A stretch of DNA of 64,000 nucleotides from Desulfurellaceae bacterium bin18. Lineage in GTDB: Bacteria > Desulfobacterota > Binatia > Bin18. The notes under the pieces were generated by a model. That model saw nothing but the letters and a program-made list of their open reading frames with translations. It searched no databases and had not been told where the DNA came from. The stretch is from contig MPMI01000011.1 of the NCBI GenBank assembly GCA_002238415.1, positions 1 through 64,000 on the forward strand, in the 5' to 3' direction. Below, piece after piece: positions 56,322 through 64,000 of this stretch; position 1 is the first letter of the stretch, and each line of letters opens with the position of its first letter. The position numbers were made by a program, and so were the translations under genes.

Positions 56322-57194
56322 ATGCAAGTCGTTGTCGTCACGGGCTTATCAGGCTCAGGGAAAAGTACCGCAATCCGCGTCCTGGAGGATCGTGGCTTCT
56401 ACTGTATCGATAATCTGCCAGTCACCCTCATCCCCCGATTTCTTGAGCTCAGCGAAAATAATCAGGAGCATATTGGCCGAGTGGCCTTGGGGATTGATCT
56501 GCGCGAGCGTATTTTTCTGCACGAATACCCGACGGTCCTTGAAGGGCTGCGCCAGAAGGGTCACCAGATCAAGATCCTGTATTTTGAAGCCAGCGCCGAT
56601 GTCCTCGTGCGACGCTTTAGCGAAACCCGCCGTCCCCACCCGGCTGCCGGAGACGGGGGCGTCCTCCAAGGGATTCGGACCGAAGAGGAACAGCTCGCCG
56701 AACTGCGCGCCTCAGCCGACCTGGTTATGGATACGTCTGCGTATAGCGTACACGAACTCCGGGAGGCCCTCCTTCAGCATATTGAGCGCTATCCCCACTC
56801 CCAACGGCCTTTACTCATTACCGTCGAGTCGTTTGGCTATAAATACGGAATCCCCATCGATGCCGATATTATGCTGGACGTCCGTTTTCTTCCCAATCCT
56901 TTTTTTGTCGATGCGCTCCGGCACAAGACCGGTACGGAACGCGCCGTCGTAGAATTCGTCCTCGGCCAGGAGGAAACCGCTCTCTTTTTGAGCCAGACGT
57001 CGGCCTTACTCGAATCGACGCTGCCCCTGTATGCCAGAGAAGGCAAAAGCTATCTCACTCTGGCCATTGGGTGTACCGGCGGCCAACACCGCTCGGTCGT
57101 CATCGCCGAAGAATTGGGCCGACAGCTCCAAGCCTGGGATTATACCGTTCGGATTCAGCACCGAGACAGGCAGCGGGAAAGAGTATCGGGATGA
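56322..57194 (+). CDS. rapZ: RapZ RNase adapter / nucleotide-binding protein
   Basis: 290 residues. Walker A VTGLSGSGKSTAIRVLEDRG, FYCIDNLPVTLIP, LYFEASADVLVRRFSETRRP HP motif, and the C-terminal domain with SFGYKYGIP, DVRFLPNPF and IGCTGGQHRSVVIAEEL. In enteric bacteria RapZ controls glucosamine-6-P synthase through small RNAs, linking to cell envelope precursor supply. Overlaps the HPr gene (ATGA). Confidence 0.93.
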   Translation: MQVVVVTGLSGSGKSTAIRVLEDRGFYCIDNLPVTLIPRFLELSENNQEHIGRVALGIDLRERIFLHEYPTVLEGLRQKGHQIKILYFEASADVLVRRFSETRRPHPAAGDGGVLQGIRTEEEQLAELRASADLVMDTSAYSVHELREALLQHIERYPHSQRPLLITVESFGYKYGIPIDADIMLDVRFLPNPFFVDALRHKTGTERAVVEFVLGQEETALFLSQTSALLESTLPLYAREGKSYLTLAIGCTGGQHRSVVIAEELGRQLQAWDYTVRIQHRDRQRERVSG

Positions 57195-57466
57195 CCCCCC
57201 CCCTCCACGCCCGGCTCACCCTCCTCAACGCAATGGGCTTACACGCCCGCGCGGCAGCGTCCTTCGTCAAAGCCATCAAAGACCTCAAGGTTGAGGTCAG
57301 CGTCAGTTGGGAGGGACAGACGGCGAACGGCCGCAGCGTCCTCGACCTGCTGATCCTCGGCGCGCCGCGCGGCAGCGTCCTTGAGCTACAGATTCAGGGC
57401 GACGATGCAGAGGAGGCTCTCTCGACACTCACCCGCCTCGTCGCCAATCGTTTCGACGAAGAATAG
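57191..57466 (+). CDS. ptsO: HPr-family phosphocarrier (NPr-like)
   Basis: 91 residues from the ATG at 57191; the longer open frame is a shadow of rapZ. The active-site His is in LLNAMGLHARAAASFV, and the regulatory serine is kept in NGRSVLDLLILGAPRGS. It passes phosphate to EIIA-Ntr. Last gene of the kdsB-to-HPr run; 101 bases to metK. Confidence 0.9.
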   Translation: MTPPLHARLTLLNAMGLHARAAASFVKAIKDLKVEVSVSWEGQTANGRSVLDLLILGAPRGSVLELQIQGDDAEEALSTLTRLVANRFDEE

Positions 57467-57489
57467 TTATCAGGTCAGTGAAAAGCCCC

Positions 57490-57516
57490 TTGACGCTCAG
57501 AAGGGGATTCTATTAT
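57490..57516 (+). promoter_or_regulatory. candidate promoter of metK
   Basis: TTGACG and TATTAT are separated by 15 bases, shorter than ideal; TTATAT at 17 bases is the alternative. No SAM riboswitch structure is seen in the 50-base leader. Confidence 0.35.
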
Positions 57517-57567
57517 ATGCGCCCAGCCGTCTAGGGTACGGGTAGCATCACACCAAGGAGAAAAAAC

Positions 57568-58755
57568 ATGACGGGGAAAGAGTATTTATTCACGTCCGAA
57601 TCAGTGTCAGAGGGTCACCCGGACAAAATGTGTGATCAGATCTCAGACGGCATCCTGGACGCCTTACTCGAACAAGACCCGGACAGCCGGGTGGCCTGCG
57701 AAACGCTGGTCAAGACCGGCATGATCGTCGTGGCAGGTGAAGTCACAACCAAAGCTCAGACCAGCTATCATTTTGTCATGGATGTCGCCCGCCAGATCGT
57801 GCGCGACATCGGCTTCATCGACTCTTCCCTGGGTTTTGACGCCGACACCTGTTCCGTGCTGACCGCGCTCAGCCAGCAGTCCGAGGATATTGATCAAGGT
57901 GTATCCGAGGGGAAAGGTCTCCACAAGGAACAGGGAGCGGGCGATCAAGGCATGATGTTCGGCTTTGCCTGCGATGAAACCAAAGACTATATGCCGTTTC
58001 CCATTTATACGGCCCACCGCCTGGTCCAGGAAATGGCCACCATACGAAAAAGAGGCGAGCTGCCTTTCCTGCGACCGGATAGCAAGTCGCAGGTAACGGT
58101 GGAATACCGGGACGGCAAACCGGTGCGCGCGGATACGGTCCTGATTTCGACCCAACACGATCCTGATGCGGCGTATGACACAATCAAAGAGGCCATTGTT
58201 GAAGAAGTCGTGAAACGCGTCATTCCACCGGAGTTTTTGGACCAGAAGACGACGTTTCTCGTGAATCCGACCGGGCGTTTCGTCAACGGCGGCCCGTACG
58301 CGGACTGCGGACTGACCGGGCGAAAAATTATCGTCGACACCTATGGCGGCTACGGCCGGCATGGTGGTGGTGCGTTTTCGGGCAAAGACCCCAGCAAGGT
58401 AGATCGCTCCGCCGCGTATATGGCGCGCTATATTGCCAAGAATCTTGTGGCCGCGGATTTAGCCAAACGCTGCGAGGTTCAGCTCGCCTATGCGATCGGC
58501 GTGGCAGAACCGGTCGGCGTCTATGTTGATACCTTCGGCACGGGTGTCTTACCGGAGGAACGCATATCCGCAATCGTCCGTCAGGAGTTCGACCTTCGAC
58601 CCGCTGCCATTATCCAGACGCTTGATTTGAAACGTCCCATTTATCGGGAGACCGCGGCCTACGGCCACTTCGGGAGACCGGCCGAGAACGGATATTTCCC
58701 CTGGGAGCGGATTGACCGTATAGAAGCCCTCAAGCGCGCGTCGACGACCGTGTAG
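57568..58755 (+). CDS. metK: S-adenosylmethionine synthetase
   Basis: 395 residues, full length. AAGGAG precedes the [59 protein letters not shown] and [19 protein letters not shown] hold the ATP, Mg and methionine sites. Makes SAM from ATP and methionine. Followed after 31 bases by ahcY, completing the methyl cycle. Confidence 0.97.
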   Translation: MTGKEYLFTSESVSEGHPDKMCDQISDGILDALLEQDPDSRVACETLVKTGMIVVAGEVTTKAQTSYHFVMDVARQIVRDIGFIDSSLGFDADTCSVLTALSQQSEDIDQGVSEGKGLHKEQGAGDQGMMFGFACDETKDYMPFPIYTAHRLVQEMATIRKRGELPFLRPDSKSQVTVEYRDGKPVRADTVLISTQHDPDAAYDTIKEAIVEEVVKRVIPPEFLDQKTTFLVNPTGRFVNGGPYADCGLTGRKIIVDTYGGYGRHGGGAFSGKDPSKVDRSAAYMARYIAKNLVAADLAKRCEVQLAYAIGVAEPVGVYVDTFGTGVLPEERISAIVRQEFDLRPAAIIQTLDLKRPIYRETAAYGHFGRPAENGYFPWERIDRIEALKRASTTV

Positions 58756-58759
58756 ATAA

Positions 58760-60061
<1,302 letters not shown>

Positions 60062-60070
60062 GTTCTACCC

Positions 60071-61237
60071 ATGGTCGGTGGGGTGTTTCGGTGGATGCTG
60101 GGGGTGGTGCTTCTTGCGAGCGTAGCCCCCTTCGCCTTTGCCCTCTCCCCGCCCCGTCCCGCTCTCGAAGAAATACGGCATACCTCAGTCCCGGATTACA
60201 CCCGGGTCATTATCACCCTCTCGGACCGAGCAGATTATCGGCACTTCCGGGTTGCCGCTGACCGGGACCATGATCGGCCGCCCCGGATTGTCATCGATTT
60301 CTCCTCGGCCCGGATTGATCCGCAGTTGCGGGCGCCCATTCCCGTGGATGACGGCCTGCTCAAGCGCATCCGGACGGGCCAGTTCTCGCCAACCACGGCT
60401 CGGGTCGTGCTCGATTTGGAACAAATTGAGAGCTATACCGCCTTTCCACTCTACTCTCCGTATCGACTCATTATTGATGTCAAAGGCAAGAGTGAAAAAA
60501 CGCCGCCGCGCCAGCAGGCCAAACAATCACGAGCACCCCCACCTCCTCAATATCGAATTATGATTGACCCTGGGCACGGTGGGCGCGACCCGGGCGCGGT
60601 CGGCGTTGACGGGCTCAAGGAAAAAACCGTGGTCCTTGCCATCAGCAAAAGACTTGGCAAGAAGCTGGAATCCCGCCTTCCGGTTAAAGTGCTCTATACA
60701 CGGGAGAAGGATGTCTTTGTTCCGCTTCCGGAACGCACGGCCCAGGCCAATGCGACCAAGGCCGATCTTTTTATTTCGATTCATGCCAATGCGAGTGAAA
60801 ATCCTCGCCTCCAGGGAGTGGAGACCTATTATCTGAACAATACCAATGATCGGGCCACTATTCGGCTGGCGAACCTTGAAAATGGTCTGGCATCGCCAGG
60901 AAGCGAATTATCCTTTATTCTGAGCGATCTCTATCATACTGTGAACGAACCAGAGTCGATTGCTCTTGCCCACACCCTCCAGAACTCTATGATGACCCAG
61001 GTTTCCAAACGTCATGCGCAGGCACGTAACCTGGGCGTGAAAAAAGGGCCATTCTATGTGTTAGTTGGAGCGCATATGCCGTGTGTCTTGGCCGAAGTGT
61101 CATTTCTGACGCACCGCGTCCAGGGGCGGCTGTTACGTTCCTCGGCCTATCGGGAAGCCATAGCGGAAGGGCTTTTTCAAGGAATTGCCCGATTTATCAA
61201 AGAAGAGTTGCCACGGATCAAGAAAGACAGCGTATAA
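60071..61237 (+). CDS. amiC: N-acetylmuramoyl-L-alanine amidase, AmiC type
   Basis: 388 residues. Signal peptide (LGVVLLASVAPFAFAL), N-terminal AMIN domain (about 35-140, VIITLSDRADYRHFRV), a basic linker, and an Amidase_3 domain with zinc ligands in IMIDPGHGGRDPGAVG (His), LKEKTV (Glu), ISIHANAS (His) and the catalytic Glu in CVLAEVSFLT. Splits septal peptidoglycan during division. Its stop overlaps the glnD start (TAATG). Confidence 0.92.
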   Translation: MVGGVFRWMLGVVLLASVAPFAFALSPPRPALEEIRHTSVPDYTRVIITLSDRADYRHFRVAADRDHDRPPRIVIDFSSARIDPQLRAPIPVDDGLLKRIRTGQFSPTTARVVLDLEQIESYTAFPLYSPYRLIIDVKGKSEKTPPRQQAKQSRAPPPPQYRIMIDPGHGGRDPGAVGVDGLKEKTVVLAISKRLGKKLESRLPVKVLYTREKDVFVPLPERTAQANATKADLFISIHANASENPRLQGVETYYLNNTNDRATIRLANLENGLASPGSELSFILSDLYHTVNEPESIALAHTLQNSMMTQVSKRHAQARNLGVKKGPFYVLVGAHMPCVLAEVSFLTHRVQGRLLRSSAYREAIAEGLFQGIARFIKEELPRIKKDSV

Positions 61238-63963
61238 TGGATGCCGACCAGCAATACTCGCCTCCCAGTCTTATTGAGCTACCGCCCCTCCCTTCGTCAG
61301 ACCCGGACGTGGAACTTGATCCCGCTTGGGACCTCGGTCGGATTGCCGGCACCTATCGCACCCAGGTCCACGAGTTGCTGGTGCGACACCAAGCGAAGAG
61401 TCAGAGTGGACGCTCCGTAGTCGAGGTCCACACCGCGCTGATCGATCAACTCGTGCGGTATGTCTTTACCGCCGCGACCCGTCTCTACACGCGTCGCTAT
61501 ACCAGCCTCAGCCAACGCTGTAGTCTGTTTGCCCTGGGCGGCTATGGCCGTGGAGAGCTGAATCCGCATTCCGACATCGATTTGCTCTTCCTCTACCACT
61601 GGAAAATCACCCCCTATGCCGAGACGGTGTGGGAAACTCTGTATTACAGTCTGATGGACGCGGGCTGGACGGTCGGCCATGCGGTCCGTAATATTCGGGA
61701 GTGCCTCCGTCATGCGGGTCGGGATTTCGAGATTAAAACGTCCCTGCTGGATAGTCGCTACCTGTGTGGTGAAGAGTCCTTGGCGCAGGAGTTTCAGGCC
61801 ACCATTCAGCGCGACTTGGTAGAGAAACGAACCGAACAGTTTTTTCAGGCAAAAGCCGAAGAGAGTCGCGTCCGCCACCAGCGCCACGGCGATTCGCTCT
61901 ATCTACTCGAACCAAACCTGAAAGAGGGCTGTGGCGGGTTACGCGATCTGCACACCGCCTGGTGGTTGGCCAAAGTCAAATTCAAGCTCACCAACTGGCG
62001 CGAACTCATCGTCAAAGGCGTCGTCTCGGAACCGACCCTGGCCGAGGTAGAAGCGGCCCAGGATTTCTTGTGGCGAGTGCGGAATGGGCTCCATCTGCTT
62101 GAGCGGACCGAGCAGGACACGCTGACCTTTGAACACCAGGACCAACTCGCCCCGGCGTGTGGCTTTGCGGACGCTACCCAGTTCATGCGGACCTACTACC
62201 AACACGTCACGACTATTCATGATTTTACCCGATTCATGTTTGAGCGCTGCGCAGCACCGTCTCGACTCTTCAACTTCCTGGGCCGCCCGCGGGGTCGGGA
62301 TATCCGTGAAGGCATCCGTATTGTTGACCAGGCCCTGCACGTGACGAAACCTGAGATGCTCACGCAGGAGCCGCTCAATCTCGTGACCCTCTTCCATGAT
62401 ACCCAGCGTCACGGCGTCGTGTGTACCCGTGAAACCAAGCAGGCGATTCGTCAGGCACTGACCGATCTCCCACCAGATACGGCCAGCCGCCCCGCCGTGC
62501 GGGATGCCTTTCTCGCCATCCTCTCCTGGAAGCAGCGGGTTGCCCCAACCCTGCACGCGATGCACGAAGTCGGCCTGCTCGAATGGCTGTTACCCGAGTT
62601 TGGCCATTTACGCTGGCGAACGCAGCGCGACCTGTACCATATCTATGCCATCGACGAGCATACACTGCACGGCGTGGCAGAAATCGAACGCTTGCGCGAC
62701 GGCGAATATAAAGAAAGTCTGCCGCTCCTGACCCAGGTCATGCGTGAGATTGACCGGGTGGACCTCTTATTCCTGTCGATGCTCTTTCACGATGTGGGCA
62801 AGGGGTTTGGCGTCGAGCACTCCGCCCGGAGCGCCGAGATGGTGGACGCAGCCGCCAGTCGCTGGCAACTGCCACCAGACGAGGCGCACGAGTGGCAGGT
62901 CCTCGTCCGCCAGCATCTCTTTATGTCTCACATCGCCCAACGGCGCGATCTTTCAGACGACGCGCAAATTGCGGATTTCGCCCGGACGGTAGAGAATCCT
63001 GGGTGCTTGAAGCGGCTCTATCTGCTGACATTTGCCGATATGAAGGCTGTTGGTCCCAAGGTCTGGAATAGCTGGAAAGGGGGGCTCCTCAACGAACTCT
63101 ATCTGCGCACCCTGGAGCGCCTGGAAACGGGAGCGCTGATTGAGGATGATCAAGACGTACGCCTCCAGCGTCGGAAAGATCGCATTCAACGGCGTCTAGT
63201 CACAGAAGCAGCGGTCGATCAGCTCTCCCAGTTCCTGACCGCAATGCCGGACAGCTATTTCCTGACGACCCCGGAGGATGCGGTCCCAGAGCATTTCCAA
63301 CTCATGAGCCGCTTTGTCCGGGCAGAGTCTGACGCTCCCTACCGCGCCAGCCTGCACCACTTTCCAGAGCAGGAGTATAGTGAATTCACCCTGGTCACCC
63401 GTGATCGCCCAGGGCTCTTTTCCATGCTCGCCGGCGTTCTCACCGTCAGTAGCCTCAGCATTTCCGGAGCACGCGCCTTTACCAGCAGAGTCAGAGGCAC
63501 CAGCCAGCAAGGCATTGCTTTGGATGTCTTTCGGCTGTCACACCTGGACCGTCAGGACATGTTACTCTCGGAAGATACCTGGGCTCGATTTTATACACGG
63601 CTGAACTCAGTCTTACACGGAGAGCGAACGGTTGAGGACCTGCTGCAGGCGGCGCGACCACCGGCTTTTCTGCAACGCGCCCGCCCGCGCCTGCGGACTG
63701 AGATTACGATTGATAACACGACGTCGCCAACCTACACCCTGGTCGATGTCACGGCGCTTGACCGGATCGGGCTCTTATTCGAGGTGACCCACGCCCTGTT
63801 CCAACTCGGCCTGGTGATCCACCTGGCGAAAATCACCACCAATGTCGATCAGGTCCTTGACGTCTTCTACGTGACGGATGTGACCGGCGCGAAGGTTGGG
63901 AATCCCGACCAGGTGCTGGCAGAGCTGCAAGGCCGTCTGCGTAGCCATGAGGAAGCCGCATGA
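61237..63963 (+). CDS. glnD: bifunctional PII uridylyltransferase/uridylyl-removing enzyme
   Basis: 908 residues from the ATG at 61237; the frame is open from 61081 but that part lies inside amiC. Nucleotidyltransferase motif G101-GYGRGEL with D113 and D115 (SDIDLLFLY), a linker domain (KEGCGGLRDLHTAWWL), an HD domain (LSMLFHDVGKGFGVEHS) for UMP removal, and two C-terminal ACT domains (FTLVTRDRPGLFSMLAGVL and YTLVDVTALDRIGLLFEV) that sense glutamine. Controls PII proteins; with rpoN and ptsN nearby it completes a nitrogen-control set. Confidence 0.96.
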   Translation: MDADQQYSPPSLIELPPLPSSDPDVELDPAWDLGRIAGTYRTQVHELLVRHQAKSQSGRSVVEVHTALIDQLVRYVFTAATRLYTRRYTSLSQRCSLFALGGYGRGELNPHSDIDLLFLYHWKITPYAETVWETLYYSLMDAGWTVGHAVRNIRECLRHAGRDFEIKTSLLDSRYLCGEESLAQEFQATIQRDLVEKRTEQFFQAKAEESRVRHQRHGDSLYLLEPNLKEGCGGLRDLHTAWWLAKVKFKLTNWRELIVKGVVSEPTLAEVEAAQDFLWRVRNGLHLLERTEQDTLTFEHQDQLAPACGFADATQFMRTYYQHVTTIHDFTRFMFERCAAPSRLFNFLGRPRGRDIREGIRIVDQALHVTKPEMLTQEPLNLVTLFHDTQRHGVVCTRETKQAIRQALTDLPPDTASRPAVRDAFLAILSWKQRVAPTLHAMHEVGLLEWLLPEFGHLRWRTQRDLYHIYAIDEHTLHGVAEIERLRDGEYKESLPLLTQVMREIDRVDLLFLSMLFHDVGKGFGVEHSARSAEMVDAAASRWQLPPDEAHEWQVLVRQHLFMSHIAQRRDLSDDAQIADFARTVENPGCLKRLYLLTFADMKAVGPKVWNSWKGGLLNELYLRTLERLETGALIEDDQDVRLQRRKDRIQRRLVTEAAVDQLSQFLTAMPDSYFLTTPEDAVPEHFQLMSRFVRAESDAPYRASLHHFPEQEYSEFTLVTRDRPGLFSMLAGVLTVSSLSISGARAFTSRVRGTSQQGIALDVFRLSHLDRQDMLLSEDTWARFYTRLNSVLHGERTVEDLLQAARPPAFLQRARPRLRTEITIDNTTSPTYTLVDVTALDRIGLLFEVTHALFQLGLVIHLAKITTNVDQVLDVFYVTDVTGAKVGNPDQVLAELQGRLRSHEEAA

Positions 63964-64000
63964 CGCAGACTTCCCTCTCTCACCCAAACAGTGCCCAGAG
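63960..64000 (+). CDS. start of a gene cut by the window edge
   Basis: An ATG at 63960 overlaps the glnD stop (ATGA) and the frame stays open to the end (MTQTSLSHPNSAQ). Thirteen codons are too few to identify it; a site-specific recombinase of the XerD type is one guess because such genes often follow glnD. Confidence 0.4.
   Translation, partial: MTQTSLSHPNSAQ

Noticed and set aside
57467-57567. Possible SAM or SAH riboswitch before metK-ahcY
   Set aside because: The leader is about 50 bases and lacks the conserved SAM-I, SAM-II or SAH core sequences that I know.

Overview
The window reads as chromosome of an uncultured Gram-negative bacterium with a moderately high G+C content. It carries an outer-membrane economy (five TonB-dependent receptors, ExbB/ExbD/TonB, Kdo synthesis, Lpt lipopolysaccharide export) and a sigma-54/PTS-Ntr block in an order typical of deltaproteobacteria-grade lineages. 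A Tectomicrobia/Entotheonella- or Desulfobacterota-like host would fit, but I cannot place it more precisely from sequence alone.

Layout. 1-6905: an unrecognised conserved protein and two tandem paralogous TonB-dependent receptors. 6902-15360: an island bounded by two copies of a small palindromic repeat. It holds an MmeI-like fused restriction-modification enzyme, a tightly overlapping trio (DUF262 protein, ABC/OLD-like ATPase, unknown protein), the remnant of a second MmeI-like gene and a HEPN-type protein; it looks like a defence island. 15358-17213: zinc-ribbon protein, CBS protein and CoA-transferase alpha subunit. 17243-21421: a 4.2-kb element bounded by 24-bp inverted repeats. It lies exactly between the alpha and beta CoA-transferase genes and contains an IS1595-type transposase, several small unknown genes and one good plus one imperfect tRNA. 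21435-26858: CoA-transferase beta subunit, a small gene, a repeat-rich gap, a membrane pyrophosphatase and a radical SAM protein.

26982-43774 is an iron-acquisition region. It holds exbB-exbD-exbD2-tonB-tonB2, a Fiu/PiuA-like siderophore receptor with its PKHD hydroxylase, a second receptor with a methyltransferase, and a heme system (PepSY protein, receptor, HmuT, HmuU, HmuV). Three transcription starts in this region share one design: a promoter, a Fur-like palindrome, a short conserved leader, then a strong intrinsic terminator before the first gene. A fourth Fur-type promoter points into a gene-free stretch and may make a small RNA. In one of the two ExbD proteins the membrane aspartate is replaced by asparagine.

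43859-64000 is mostly housekeeping: two ArnT-like glycosyltransferases, mutY, then kdsB-pyrG-kdsA-lptC-lptA-lptB-rpoN-ptsN-rapZ-HPr as one tightly packed run, metK-ahcY (methyl cycle), an AmiC-type amidase and glnD. A truncated gene runs off the right edge.
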